This document shows, piece after piece, positions 16,502-26,270 of a stretch of DNA of 41,372 nucleotides (its first letter is position 1; every line of letters begins with the position of its first letter). A program made the translations under genes and the position numbers. The stretch is from contig CALWNV010000007.1 in NCBI GenBank assembly GCA_944382895.1, positions 1-41,372 of the forward strand, in the 5' to 3' direction. Under the pieces are notes generated by a model. That model did no database searches. It was not told the origin of the DNA and saw only the letters and a list, made by a program, of their open reading frames with translations. This DNA is from an uncultured Clostridia bacterium. Its GTDB lineage: Bacteria > Bacillota > Clostridia > Oscillospirales > UBA644.

Positions 16502-17917
16502 ATGAGTTTACATGAGGAATGCGGAATATTCGGGATAATATCGAGAGCCTCAACAGATGTTGCGGGTTGCGTATATTATGGATTATATGCGTTACAGCAC
16601 AGGGGTCAGGAAAGTTGCGGTATTGTGGTCAATACCGACGGAGTTTTTACGTCGTATAAAGACTTAGGGTTGGTAGGAGAGGTTTTCTCATCCGATGTCC
16701 TGTCACGTTTCCCTAAAGGTGATATGGCTGTGGGACATGTACGCTACGGGACAACAGGCGGAACAAATCGTGATAATTGTCAGCCTATAGAGGTTAATCA
16801 TCAGAAGGGCAAAATGGCTCTTGCGCATAACGGTAATCTGAGCAATTCATCGATCCTCCGCAATGAACTTGAGTTGTCCGGAGCGATATTCCATACCACA
16901 AGCGATACCGAGACCATAGCTTATATAGTTACAAAAGAGCGCTTGCATACTTCTTCGATCGAAGAAGCTCTTTGCAGCGCTATGGATTTATTAGACGGAG
17001 CTTATTCTCTCATATTGATGACTTCGCAAAAACTTATATGCGCGAGGGATCCTTACGGATTCAGACCGTTGTGTTACGGGAAAACAGCGGATAATATGTA
17101 TGTCGTAGCCTCAGAAAGCTGTGCTCTTAAAGCTGTAGGTGCTGACTTTGTAAGAGATGTCGAGCATGGTGAGATAATAGTATTCGGGAAAAACGGAATT
17201 GTTTCCATAAGAGAACATTGTAATACACGTCAAAAGCGTCTGTGTGTTTTTGAGCATATTTATTTTGCGAGACCTGATTCTGTGATAGACGGTGTTTCTG
17301 TTCACGCAGCCCGCATCCGCGCCGGAAGGATACTCGCAAGGGAATATCCGGTAACAGCGGATGTGGTCGTAGGTGTTCCGGATTCCGGGCTTGATGCTGC
17401 TTTGGGATTCAGCCGTGAATCCGGTATACCGTATGGTATAGGGTTGATCAAAAACAAATATGTGGGACGAACTTTTATATCGCCCGGTCAGGATACAAGA
17501 CATGACCAGGTTAAGATAAAATTAAGTGCGGTCGAAGAGAGTGTAGAGAGGAAAAGAGTTGTTCTGATTGATGATTCTATAGTACGTGGCACTACAAGCG
17601 GGCGTATAGTAAAATTGCTCAGGGAAGCTGGGGCAACGGAAATACATATGCGAATATCTTCTCCTCCTTTTTTGCATCCGTGCTATTACGGAACCGATAT
17701 AGATTCAAGCGATAATCTTATTGCGTGCAGGCATTCTGTTGAAGAAATCGCTGCGATGATAGGCGCTGACAGTCTGGGTTATCTTCCTGTTTCCGGATTG
17801 GATGTCCTTGCGGGTAATGGAAATTACTGCAGCGCATGTTTCAGCGGAGAATATCCTACCGCTGTCAGTACGGATGAGCGTCGCGATCGTTTTGAAGGAA
17901 AATTTTCAGGGAAATGA
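16502..17917 (+). CDS. purF: amidophosphoribosyltransferase (first step of purine synthesis)
   Basis: PurF makes phosphoribosylamine from PRPP and glutamine. The N-terminus MSLHEECGIFG places the catalytic Cys at residue 7 behind a six-residue propeptide that must be cleaved. Further landmarks are ALQHRGQESCGI, HVRYGTTG, AHNGNLSN, the PRPP loop VVLIDDSIVRGTTSG near residue 355, and the cysteines expected for the 4Fe-4S cluster of the Bacillus-type enzyme, ending in CSAC near residue 447. The cluster makes this form oxygen-labile, in keeping with an anaerobe. AGGAGAG precedes the ATG. Its stop overlaps the alternative ATGA start of carA, so the two genes are coupled. Confidence 0.97.
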   Translation: MSLHEECGIFGIISRASTDVAGCVYYGLYALQHRGQESCGIVVNTDGVFTSYKDLGLVGEVFSSDVLSRFPKGDMAVGHVRYGTTGGTNRDNCQPIEVNHQKGKMALAHNGNLSNSSILRNELELSGAIFHTTSDTETIAYIVTKERLHTSSIEEALCSAMDLLDGAYSLILMTSQKLICARDPYGFRPLCYGKTADNMYVVASESCALKAVGADFVRDVEHGEIIVFGKNGIVSIREHCNTRQKRLCVFEHIYFARPDSVIDGVSVHAARIRAGRILAREYPVTADVVVGVPDSGLDAALGFSRESGIPYGIGLIKNKYVGRTFISPGQDTRHDQVKIKLSAVEESVERKRVVLIDDSIVRGTTSGRIVKLLREAGATEIHMRISSPPFLHPCYYGTDIDSSDNLIACRHSVEEIAAMIGADSLGYLPVSGLDVLAGNGNYCSACFSGEYPTAVSTDERRDRFEGKFSGK

Positions 17918-17925
17918 GGTTTAAT

Positions 17926-19026
17926 ATGTTCAGGGAATTTGACAGAAAAATTATTCTGGAAGACGGAAGAGAATATTACGGCCATTCTTTCGGAGACACC
18001 GGTGATAAAGTTTGCGAAATAGTTTTTAACACTTCTATGGTGGGATATCAGGAGATAGTTTCCGACCCTTCGTATACTTACCAGGCTGTTGTTATGACAT
18101 ATCCGCTGATAGGTAATTATGGGATGGCTGATGATGATTATGAGACAAAAATACCGACTATAGGCGCGCTTATTGTGCGGGAATATAATGATTTTCCTTC
18201 AAACTTCAGAAGTACGGCAACTCTTGCGGAAATTATGAAAAAATATAAAATACCGGGTATATCCGGAGTCGACACGAGAAGTATAACACGTTTTATACGC
18301 GGATTCGGAAGTTGTAAAGTATTGATAACCGACGCTTCGACAAGTATAGAAAAAGGAATGGAAATTTTAAAAACTACAGATATTCCGCGTAATGCCGTTT
18401 CTTGTGTAAGCTGTAAAAAAGTATGGACTTCATATCCGGGATGTAAAGAAGAGTTTCATGTAGTTGCAATAGACTGCGGAATGAAGTTGAATATAATACG
18501 TTCACTTAACAGATGCGGATGTCGGGTCACAGTCGTTCCATGGGATTCTGACCCGGACGTAATTGAAAATCTTTCTCCGGACGGAGTTTTTATCTCTAAC
18601 GGTCCAGGAGATCCAACCGATGTCCCGCAGACTATAAATACGATACGATCTCTTATCGGGAAATATCCTGTGTTCGGGATATGCTTAGGACATCAGATAA
18701 TCGCTCTGGCATACGGTGCGAAAACATATAAACTTAAATTCGGGCATAGAGGCGGCAACCACCCCGTTATAAACACTGACACCGATAAAATAGAGATAAC
18801 ATCACAAAACCATTCATATGCGGTCGATATGAAAAGTCTTGAAAATACGGGGTTATCGATAACTCATGTTAATCTTCTTGACCGTACAGTCGAAGGTCTT
18901 GAATGTGTAAAAGACAAAGTTTTCAGTGTGCAGTATCATCCGGAAAGTTCACCTGGACCGCAGGACAGCTTTTATTTGTTTGATCGTTTTATTAATATGA
19001 TGAGGGAGAGAAAAGACAATGCCTAA
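17926..19026 (+). CDS. carA: carbamoyl-phosphate synthase, small (glutaminase) subunit
   Basis: CarA hydrolyses glutamine and channels ammonia to CarB for carbamoyl phosphate, feeding pyrimidines and arginine. The N-domain has NTSMVGYQEIVSDPSY and GIDTR-type GVDTRSITRFIR. The class I amidotransferase domain has ISNGPGDP, the nucleophile segment FGICLGHQIIALAYG near residue 265 and QYHPESSPGPQD. I use ATG 17926 because GAGG lies 6 nt before it. ATG 17914, overlapping the purF stop, is open too and gives four extra residues. The product is 366 residues. It overlaps carB by 8 nt. Confidence 0.96.
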   Translation: MFREFDRKIILEDGREYYGHSFGDTGDKVCEIVFNTSMVGYQEIVSDPSYTYQAVVMTYPLIGNYGMADDDYETKIPTIGALIVREYNDFPSNFRSTATLAEIMKKYKIPGISGVDTRSITRFIRGFGSCKVLITDASTSIEKGMEILKTTDIPRNAVSCVSCKKVWTSYPGCKEEFHVVAIDCGMKLNIIRSLNRCGCRVTVVPWDSDPDVIENLSPDGVFISNGPGDPTDVPQTINTIRSLIGKYPVFGICLGHQIIALAYGAKTYKLKFGHRGGNHPVINTDTDKIEITSQNHSYAVDMKSLENTGLSITHVNLLDRTVEGLECVKDKVFSVQYHPESSPGPQDSFYLFDRFINMMRERKDNA

Positions 19027-22000
19027 AAGAACAGATATTGCTAAAATACTTGTTATCGGCTCAGGTCCGATAGTTATCGGGCAAGCAGCTGAGTTTGATT
19101 ATGCCGGGACCCAGGCGTGTCTTGCTCTTAAAGAGGAAGGATATGAGGTCGTCCTTTGTAATTCCAATCCGGCAACAATTATGACAGATACTGCCGTTGC
19201 GGATAAAATATATATGGAACCTCTAACACTGGAATATGTGGCAAAAATTATACGTTATGAAAGACCGGATGCCATACTTCCCGGTATCGGAGGACAGACA
19301 GGACTTAATCTGGCAATGCAACTTGAAAAAAAAGGCGTATTATCGGAGTGCCGGGTTGAAATGCTCGGAACAAAAAGTGAGAGTATCGAACGGGCTGAAG
19401 ACAGGGAACTGTTTAAGGAACTTTGTACGCAGATAGGTGAACCTGTTCTCCCTTCCCAGATAGCGACTTCGGAGCAGGAGGGATTGGAAGCTGCGGAAAA
19501 AATAGGTTTTCCCGTTGTGCTCAGACCTGCGTTTACTTTGGGAGGGACCGGGGGAGGCTTTGCTGACAATAAAGAGGAATTTATACCTATTATGAAAAAC
19601 GCTTTGTCGATGTCTCCTGTAAAACAGGTTCTTATTGAGAAAAGTATAAAAGGGTATAAAGAGATAGAATATGAGGTGATCCGTGACGGTAATGATACCG
19701 CTGTTACAATCTGCAATATGGAAAATCTTGATCCTGTCGGGATACATACAGGAGACTCTATAGTTGTTTGTCCTTCGCAGACGCTTACCAACAAAGAATA
19801 TCATATGCTTCGTGACAGTGCTTTGAAAATTATACGCGCGTTGAAAATTGAGGGAGGATGTAATGTACAGTTCGCTCTTGATCCGAATTCCATGAAGTAT
19901 TATCTTATTGAGGTCAATCCGAGGGTTTCGCGTTCATCCGCTTTGGCATCCAAAGCAAGTGGGTATCCTATAGCCCGTGTTTCTGCAAAAATAGGTGTAG
20001 GGATGAGACTTGACGAAATAATGATCGCAAACACTCCGGCATCATTTGAGCCGGCGCTTGATTATGTTGTTACTAAAATGCCGAGATTCCCGTTTGATAA
20101 ATTTACAGATGCGGATAATTCTTTGGGAACTCAGATGAAAGCTACGGGAGAGGTCATGAGTGTAGGGAGAACTTTTGAGGAAAGTATCCTTAAAGCGATC
20201 CGTTCGTTGGAAACAGGAGTATTCCATTTGTACCACAGTAAATTTGATTTAATGAACGTTGAGGAACTTCTCGGATATATCAAAATAGGGACAGATGATC
20301 GTATTTACGCCATAGCCCGTCTTTTACGGCTCGGATGTGATATTCGGTTGATTTCCGAAATAACAGGTATTGATAATTTTTTTATACGTAAACTTAAGAA
20401 TATTACCGATGAAGAGATTGATATCAGTAAAAACCCCGGAGATATAAGTGCTTTGCGTGAGGCGAAACGGATGGGTTTTTCCGACAAGGAGATTGGGGTT
20501 TTATGGGATGTGCCGGAGGAAGATGTATTCGAAAAAAGAAAAAATTCCGGCATTGTGCCGGTATATAAAATGATTGATACCTGCGCTTCGGAGTTCAGCA
20601 GTTATGTCCCGTATTTTTATTCTACGTATGAAAGCGAAAACGAATCAAGAGTCTCCGATAAGAAAAAAATCGTGGTACTTGGTTCCGGTCCGATACGTAT
20701 AGGACAGGGTGTTGAGTTTGATTATTCAACGGTACACGCGGTTAAAACGATAAAAGAAGCCGGCTATGAAGCAATAATAATAAATAATAATCCGGAAACG
20801 GTCTCAACGGATTATACCTGTTCAGATAAGCTTTATTTTGAACCCTTATGTGTTGAAGATGTCATGAACGTAATAGAGTTGGAACATCCCGAAGGAGTTA
20901 TCGCCACACTCGGCGGTCAGACTGCCATTAATCTGGCACATCCGTTGCGTGAACGCGGTGTAAAAATCATAGGGACAGATTGTGACGCTATTGAACGCGC
21001 GGAAAACAGAGATGCTTTTGAGAAACTTCTTTCTTCTCTTGGTATACCCCAGCCTAAAGGCAGGGCGGTGACCGATATTGATGAAGGAATCGCCGCGGCT
21101 GAAGAAATAGGTTATCCTGTTTTGGTGCGTCCGAGCTTTGTCCTTGGCGGGCGAGCAATGCAGATTGTTGCAAAAAAAGAACAGTTGGAAAATTATCTGA
21201 AAACTGCTGTTGAGATCGATAAGGATAAGCCTGTTCTTGTTGATAAGTATATACGCGGTAAAGAAGTTGAGGTTGATGCCGTATGCGACGGGGAACATGT
21301 GTTTGTTCCCGGAATAATGGAACTTGTGGAAAGAACAGGTGTTCATTCTGGAGATTCGATCAGTGTGTACCCTTCTTACAGTATCTCAAAAAGTGTCAAG
21401 GATACAATATTGCAATATACGGAAAAGCTTGGGCTCGGTATAGGGATAATAGGATTGTTTAATATACAATTCATTGTAGATGATATGGATAACGTTTATA
21501 TTATTGAGGTCAATCCTCGTTCTTCAAGGACAGTTCCTTTTCTTTCAAAGGCGACCGGATACAGCCTTGCCGACATAGCCACATATGTTATTCTTGGAAA
21601 AAGTCTTCCGGAGCAGGGGATAATGGAAATATATCCTGTGGAAAAACCCCGCTTTTATGTTAAGGTCCCGGCGTTTTCTTTCTCAAAGCTCAAAGGAATG
21701 GATGCTTATCTTTCACCTGAAATGAAATCCACGGGCGAAGCGATAGGTTATGATAAAAAACTTCACCGCGCTATGTATAAGGCTATGATCGCTGCGGGTA
21801 TACATATGCAGAATTACGGGACGGTCGTTGTGACTCTTGCGGATGAAGATAAGGAAGAAGCCCTGCCGCTTATCCGTCGTTTTTATAATATGGGCTTTAA
21901 TATCGAAGCTACTATAGGAACAGCTAATTTTCTGAAGGAAAACGGTATACGCACAAGGATTCGTCGTAAACTTAGTGAAGGCAGTGAAGAGATTCTTGAT

Positions 22001-22198
22001 TCTATCCGCGCGGGTTATGTGAGCTATGTTATCAATACTCGTGCTATTTTATCCGGGATCCATTATGAAGACGGTGTTGCTATCAGAAAATGCGCAAGCC
22101 AGAATAATATAACAATGCTTACGTCACTTGATACGGTTAAAGTCCTTCTTGATGTGCTGGAAGAGACTACAATAGGAGTATCTGTAATAAACGCATAG
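19019..22198 (+). CDS. carB: carbamoyl-phosphate synthase, large subunit
   Basis: CarB joins bicarbonate, ammonia and two ATP to carbamoyl phosphate. The 1059-residue protein has the duplicated ATP-grasp design: the first half with SGPIVIGQAAEFDYAGTQA and RPAFTLGGTGGG, the second with GSGPIRIGQGVEFDYSTVHA and RPSFVLGGRAMQIV. Each half has a VEVNPR-like ligand segment (IEVNPRVSRSSALASKA; IEVNPRSSRTVPFLSKA), and a C-terminal MGS-like allosteric domain from about residue 930 contains FNIEATIGTANFLKENGI. The length matches the family, with no truncation. The ATG overlaps the end of carA. Confidence 0.98.
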   Translation: MPKRTDIAKILVIGSGPIVIGQAAEFDYAGTQACLALKEEGYEVVLCNSNPATIMTDTAVADKIYMEPLTLEYVAKIIRYERPDAILPGIGGQTGLNLAMQLEKKGVLSECRVEMLGTKSESIERAEDRELFKELCTQIGEPVLPSQIATSEQEGLEAAEKIGFPVVLRPAFTLGGTGGGFADNKEEFIPIMKNALSMSPVKQVLIEKSIKGYKEIEYEVIRDGNDTAVTICNMENLDPVGIHTGDSIVVCPSQTLTNKEYHMLRDSALKIIRALKIEGGCNVQFALDPNSMKYYLIEVNPRVSRSSALASKASGYPIARVSAKIGVGMRLDEIMIANTPASFEPALDYVVTKMPRFPFDKFTDADNSLGTQMKATGEVMSVGRTFEESILKAIRSLETGVFHLYHSKFDLMNVEELLGYIKIGTDDRIYAIARLLRLGCDIRLISEITGIDNFFIRKLKNITDEEIDISKNPGDISALREAKRMGFSDKEIGVLWDVPEEDVFEKRKNSGIVPVYKMIDTCASEFSSYVPYFYSTYESENESRVSDKKKIVVLGSGPIRIGQGVEFDYSTVHAVKTIKEAGYEAIIINNNPETVSTDYTCSDKLYFEPLCVEDVMNVIELEHPEGVIATLGGQTAINLAHPLRERGVKIIGTDCDAIERAENRDAFEKLLSSLGIPQPKGRAVTDIDEGIAAAEEIGYPVLVRPSFVLGGRAMQIVAKKEQLENYLKTAVEIDKDKPVLVDKYIRGKEVEVDAVCDGEHVFVPGIMELVERTGVHSGDSISVYPSYSISKSVKDTILQYTEKLGLGIGIIGLFNIQFIVDDMDNVYIIEVNPRSSRTVPFLSKATGYSLADIATYVILGKSLPEQGIMEIYPVEKPRFYVKVPAFSFSKLKGMDAYLSPEMKSTGEAIGYDKKLHRAMYKAMIAAGIHMQNYGTVVVTLADEDKEEALPLIRRFYNMGFNIEATIGTANFLKENGIRTRIRRKLSEGSEEILDSIRAGYVSYVINTRAILSGIHYEDGVAIRKCASQNNITMLTSLDTVKVLLDVLEETTIGVSVINA

Positions 22199-22210
22199 GA
22201 GGTATATTTT

Positions 22211-23002
22211 ATGCATTTTACTAAAATGCAGGGTTTGGGAAACGATTATTTATATATATACGGTGAGCCTGAAAATCCTTCAGAAATTTCCGTAAAACTT
22301 TCCGATCGGCATTTCGGAGCCGGGTCTGACGGTATGATATGGATCTCACCTTCTTCCGTAGCGGATTTTCGGATGAGGATTTTCAATGCGGACGGAAGTG
22401 AGGCCGATATGTGCGGCAACGGTATACGCTGTGTCGGTAAATTTGTTTATGACAAAGGTTATACTGATAAGCGCAGCTTGACAATAGAAACGCGTTCGGG
22501 GATACGATCGCTGGAGCTTTCGGTCGCCGGAGGGAAAGTGACCGGGGCAAGCGTAGATATGGGGAGCGTTTCGGTAGGAGAGGATATGAGCATCGATGTA
22601 GACGGAAAAACAGTGATATGTATCCCTGTATCGGTAGGGAATCCTCATGCGGTTATATTTGTCGAGGATGCAGAAGCCGCGGACGTTTCCGGTCTCGGAT
22701 CTTTTATCGAACATCACGAAACTTTTCCCGGAGGGGTCAATGTAGAATTTGTTCAGGTTATTGATGATTCAAATCTAAGGATGCGCGTATGGGAACGCGG
22801 AAGTGGGATAACCATGGCTTGCGGAACAGGAGCCTGCGCCGTGACGGCTGCTGCTGTAAGTAAGAAATATTGTCGGAATAATTCTCCGGTATATGTAAAG
22901 CTTGACGGCGGTATTCTTAAAATCACGGTATTGCCGGACGGCAATGTTATTATGACAGGACCCGCTGAATTTGTGTATGAAGGAGAAACACTTTTATGCT
23001 GA
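22211..23002 (+). CDS. dapF: diaminopimelate epimerase
   Basis: DapF interconverts LL- and meso-diaminopimelate for lysine and peptidoglycan. The two catalytic cysteines are in MCGNGIRC near residue 75 and in ACGTGACA near residue 210. Other landmarks are KMQGLGNDYLYI at the N-terminus, FNADGSEADMCGNG and GNPHAVIF. The 263 residues are slightly short of the usual 270-280 but complete. AGGAGG lies 8 nt before the ATG, 12 nt after carB. It overlaps dapL by 7 nt. Confidence 0.96.
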   Translation: MHFTKMQGLGNDYLYIYGEPENPSEISVKLSDRHFGAGSDGMIWISPSSVADFRMRIFNADGSEADMCGNGIRCVGKFVYDKGYTDKRSLTIETRSGIRSLELSVAGGKVTGASVDMGSVSVGEDMSIDVDGKTVICIPVSVGNPHAVIFVEDAEAADVSGLGSFIEHHETFPGGVNVEFVQVIDDSNLRMRVWERGSGITMACGTGACAVTAAAVSKKYCRNNSPVYVKLDGGILKITVLPDGNVIMTGPAEFVYEGETLLC

Positions 23003-24177
23003 CGCCGAATATGCATTATGCGGAATTAAAGGATTCATATCTTTTTTATAACATTTCACGTAAAATCAGTAATTATACACAAGAAAATCCTGATGTGCAT
23101 TTATATCGTATGGGGATAGGAGATGTATCATTGCCTCTTTGTTCTGCCGTTATAAAAGCTTTACATGAAGCGGTTGAAGATCAGGCGGTTCAAGAAACTT
23201 TTCATGGATATATGCCTGAATGCGGGGCGCCTTTTCTGCGTGAGGCGATTTCCGGATATTACGCGGGAAAAGGGGTAACCCTCTCTCCGGATGAAGTTTT
23301 TGTTTCCAGCGGAGCGAGTGATGAATTAGGTGACATTCTTGATTTGTTCGATGTAACTTCATCCGCTCTTGTTATGGAGCCGGCGTATCCGGCATATGTG
23401 GACGCGAACATCATTGCCGGCAGAAAAATATATCATCTTGCCTCAGGAGAAGAAAACGGTTTTTTACCGGAGCCTGATTCCGAAATACATGCCGATATAA
23501 TATATATATGTTCTCCCGGTAATCCCACCGGAGCTGTGTTTGACAGAAGAAAATTGCAGAACTGGGTGGATTACGCGTTGGCAAATGATTCTGTCATCCT
23601 TTTTGACGCGGCGTATGAGGCGTTTATAGAAGATGATGATATTCCTCACAGTATTTTTGAGTTGCCCGGTGCGGAAAAATGCTCGATAGAGATATGTTCT
23701 CTCTCTAAAACCGCAGGGTTTACGGGTACAAGACTCGGATATACGGTAATTCCCAGAGCTCTTGTGCGGAACGGAATGAGTTTTAATGAAATGTGGGTGC
23801 GGAATCGTACGACAAAAACAAACGGAGTCTCTTATATCATTCAGAAAGGCGGAGCAGCTGTCTTCACGCCTGAAGGGCAAAAACAAATACATGATAATAT
23901 CCGGGTGTATAAAAATAATGCTAAAGTTCTTATGGACGCTTTGGATAAACTTGGTATATGGTATTGCGGAGGTAAAAACTCTCCGTATATATGGATGAGA
24001 TGTCCCGGAACAATGTCGAGCTGGGAATTTTTTGATCATCTCCTGTTTAACGTTCAGGTAATTGGAACTCCTGGCGCGGGTTTTGGCTCCTGCGGAGAAG
24101 GCTATTTCAGATTTTCTACCTTTGGCAGCCCCGAAGATACAAAAGAAGCGGCGTCTCGTCTTTGCGCCTTGCTTTGA
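22996..24177 (+). CDS. dapL: LL-diaminopimelate aminotransferase
   Basis: DapL converts tetrahydrodipicolinate directly to LL-diaminopimelate, using glutamate as amino donor and bypassing succinylated or acetylated intermediates. The 393-residue class I/II PLP enzyme has YLFYNISRK near the N-terminus, RMGIGDVSLPL, PEYP-like MEPAYPAYVDAN, SPGNPTGAVF, DAAYEAFI and the PLP-lysine segment SLSKTAGFTGTRLGY near residue 235. Its start lies inside the end of dapF, with GGAG upstream. The dapL-dapF pair gives a short, glutamate-dependent route to meso-DAP, consistent with the nitrogen theme of the cluster. Confidence 0.94.
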   Translation: MLTPNMHYAELKDSYLFYNISRKISNYTQENPDVHLYRMGIGDVSLPLCSAVIKALHEAVEDQAVQETFHGYMPECGAPFLREAISGYYAGKGVTLSPDEVFVSSGASDELGDILDLFDVTSSALVMEPAYPAYVDANIIAGRKIYHLASGEENGFLPEPDSEIHADIIYICSPGNPTGAVFDRRKLQNWVDYALANDSVILFDAAYEAFIEDDDIPHSIFELPGAEKCSIEICSLSKTAGFTGTRLGYTVIPRALVRNGMSFNEMWVRNRTTKTNGVSYIIQKGGAAVFTPEGQKQIHDNIRVYKNNAKVLMDALDKLGIWYCGGKNSPYIWMRCPGTMSSWEFFDHLLFNVQVIGTPGAGFGSCGEGYFRFSTFGSPEDTKEAASRLCALL

Positions 24178-24194
24178 CGAAAGGATTGTTTTAT

Positions 24195-24920
24195 ATGCGT
24201 GATTATAAAAAAGAATTTGATAAGAGAGTATTGTTTATAAAAGATATATTAAAGAAAAGCGGAGCTTCCGGAATAGTTTACGGTAACAGTGGGGGCAAAG
24301 ATTCCGCGCTGGTCGGAATCCTTTGTAAAGCTGCATGTACAGATACAGTGGGCGTTATCATGCCATGTACTTCAAAACGTAATTATTGTGAAGATTCTGA
24401 AGACGCCGAATATGTTGCTGAGATATACGGTATAGAAACACGTACTGTCGATCTTTCGCCTGTTAAAGAAGCAGAAATAAAAGCTATTGAAAAAATTGTT
24501 TCACTGAACAGCTCAGCTCTAAGTAATATGGCTCCTCGACTTCGTATGCTTACTTTATATGCCGTTGCCGCGTCGGAAAACAGGCTTGTGTGCGGAACAG
24601 GAAACAGAAGTGAATCATATGTGGGGTATTTTACGAAATGGGGAGACGGAGCCTACGATATGAACCCGATAGCGGATCTTACCGTTACTGAAATATATGA
24701 ATTTCTGAGATTTCTCGATGCTCCTTCGCGTATAATTGAAAAAGCTCCTTCGGCAGGATTGTTTGACGGACAAACCGATGAAGGTGAAATGGGGATGACG
24801 TATGCTGAGTTGGATAAATATATCCTTGGCGATGATGTTTCGGAAAAAATCCGGGTAACAGCGGAAAAAATGCATAGCGCAAGCGAACATAAACGTTGTA
24901 ATAATACTTTTGAGGGATAG
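24195..24920 (+). CDS. nadE: NAD synthetase, ammonia-dependent type
   Basis: NadE amidates nicotinic acid adenine dinucleotide to NAD. The 241-residue protein has the ATP pyrophosphatase loop SGGKDSALVG near residue 38, CGTGNRSE and KWGDGAYDMNPIADLTVTEIYE, and no N-terminal nitrilase domain, so it should use ammonia and not glutamine directly. The start is ATG 24195 (MRDYKKEF) with AAAGGA about 10 nt upstream; the longer reading from 24162 overlaps the end of dapL. It is the last gene of the run and is followed by a strong terminator. Confidence 0.95.
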   Translation: MRDYKKEFDKRVLFIKDILKKSGASGIVYGNSGGKDSALVGILCKAACTDTVGVIMPCTSKRNYCEDSEDAEYVAEIYGIETRTVDLSPVKEAEIKAIEKIVSLNSSALSNMAPRLRMLTLYAVAASENRLVCGTGNRSESYVGYFTKWGDGAYDMNPIADLTVTEIYEFLRFLDAPSRIIEKAPSAGLFDGQTDEGEMGMTYAELDKYILGDDVSEKIRVTAEKMHSASEHKRCNNTFEG

Positions 24921-24929
24921 ATTTTTATT

Positions 24930-24968
24930 ATAACAATAGTTATGCCCGGAGGGCATAACTATTGTTAT
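24930..24968. terminator. bidirectional terminator between nadE and adh
   Basis: A perfect 18-bp inverted repeat (24930-24947 with 24951-24968; inner arms TTATGCCC/GGGCATAA) surrounds a GGA loop and is followed by TTTTAATT on the + strand. It lies between the convergent nadE and alcohol dehydrogenase genes. Confidence 0.92.
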
Positions 24969-25016
24969 TTTAATTATGTTGTCTTTATTAAGATTGATTT
25001 CTGGTATCATTGATTC

Positions 25017-26192
25017 CTATTGTACCGACATACTTTCTTTGAGTATATGTATCACGTCTTGTTTTGTTAGGCGTTTATAACCACCGTCAAGAAGAAATGT
25101 TCCTTCCGCAATCCCTTCAAGCATGTCTTCGGTAACTCCGAGATCCTTTACATTCATGATAAGGCCGAGATCTTTCATATATTGTTTCATTCTTTCAAGA
25201 CCTTCTGAGGCGATTTCCCGGTCTGTTTTTCCATCAGTTTTTACATTCCATACATTGATGGCGTATCTTTTGAATTTATGTATTCCGTACGGCATGATAA
25301 ATCTGTAATACGGTATTGAAACCGAGGAAAGCGTCATTCCGTGAGCAGCGTCGGTATATGCGCCTACGGACTGTCCTATCATATGAACTTCCCAGTCAGT
25401 TGTTTTCCCCTTTTCAACAAGTGTGTTCAGAGCCCATGTGGCAATCCACATTATGTTGCTTCTTGCCTCATAGTCGATTGGATCATCAATCGCTTTTTTT
25501 GTGCTGTATATAAGCGATTTCAGTAGTCCTTCCATAATATAGTCTGAAGTATTGTCATCATCCCCCGAGAAATATTGTTCCAGAATGTGACTCATGATGT
25601 CAAAAAAACCGGAAATCATTTGGTATTTGGGTACGGAAAAAGTGTATACCGGATTGAGTATGGAAAATTTAGGCATCACATTGTCTTTGAATATATGTCC
25701 TATCTTAAGTTTTTGCGCACGGTTGGTTATCACGGAGCCTCCGTTCATTTCAGAGCCGGTCCCTACCATTGTCAGGACACAACCAACCGGGATAATCTTA
25801 TTATCAACATCTTCCATATGTAAAAAATATTTTTCCCACGGATCTTGGTCGCAGTATGCGGATACCGATACGGCTTTAGCGTAATCGCATACGGAGCCGC
25901 CTCCTACGGCAAGGATCAGGTCGGCTTTGCATTTGCGTGCGCGCTCACACCCTTCATATAGTTTCTCGACGGTAGGGTTAGGCATTACTCCGGCATCCTC
26001 GATAATATTCTTATCACATTCTTTAAGTATAGTTGTTACTTCGTCATAAATCCCGTTTTTCTTTATTGAGCCTCCTCCATATACAAAAAGCACGTTTTTA
26101 CCGTATTTCGGAAGTTCTTCCCGTAAGCCTGAAAGCGCATTATCGCCGAAATAAAGTTTTGTGGGATTAGAATAAATAAAATTGCCCAGCAT
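25017..26192 (-). CDS. iron-containing alcohol dehydrogenase (butanol dehydrogenase-like)
   Basis: Group III iron-dependent alcohol dehydrogenase, probably reducing an aldehyde to an alcohol with NAD(P)H. The 391-residue product has the N-terminal NPTKLYFGDNAL, the nucleotide-binding VGGGSVCDYAKAVS near residue 95, GTGSEMNGGSVIT, the metal-ligand segment ISGFFDIMSHILEQYFSG near residue 195 and DAAHGMTLSSVSIPYY near residue 275. I start at ATG 26192 (MLGNFIYSNP), where family similarity begins. No clear ribosome site or promoter is visible upstream: about 30 bp further up the sequence becomes the end of the accessory element, which may have replaced the native control region. The substrate (butanal, lactaldehyde or other) is not determinable. 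Confidence 0.92.
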   Translation of the reverse strand: MLGNFIYSNPTKLYFGDNALSGLREELPKYGKNVLFVYGGGSIKKNGIYDEVTTILKECDKNIIEDAGVMPNPTVEKLYEGCERARKCKADLILAVGGGSVCDYAKAVSVSAYCDQDPWEKYFLHMEDVDNKIIPVGCVLTMVGTGSEMNGGSVITNRAQKLKIGHIFKDNVMPKFSILNPVYTFSVPKYQMISGFFDIMSHILEQYFSGDDDNTSDYIMEGLLKSLIYSTKKAIDDPIDYEARSNIMWIATWALNTLVEKGKTTDWEVHMIGQSVGAYTDAAHGMTLSSVSIPYYRFIMPYGIHKFKRYAINVWNVKTDGKTDREIASEGLERMKQYMKDLGLIMNVKDLGVTEDMLEGIAEGTFLLDGGYKRLTKQDVIHILKESMSVQ

Positions 26193-26232
26193 TTTGGGGC
26201 AGTCCCATAAGGAAGTAATCTCTATGTAGGTA

Positions 26233-26260
26233 CGGTGTAACCCCGTGAGGGGTTGCACCG
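26233..26260. terminator. hairpin at the left end of the accessory island
   Basis: CGGTGTAACCCC (26233-26244) pairs with GGGGTTGCACCG (26249-26260) around GTGA, with one G-U pair. T-rich sequence follows only on the + strand. It sits just beyond the recombinase stub's stop codon and may mark the element end or terminate recombinase transcription. Confidence 0.5.
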
Positions 26261-26270
26261 TTTCCTCTTT

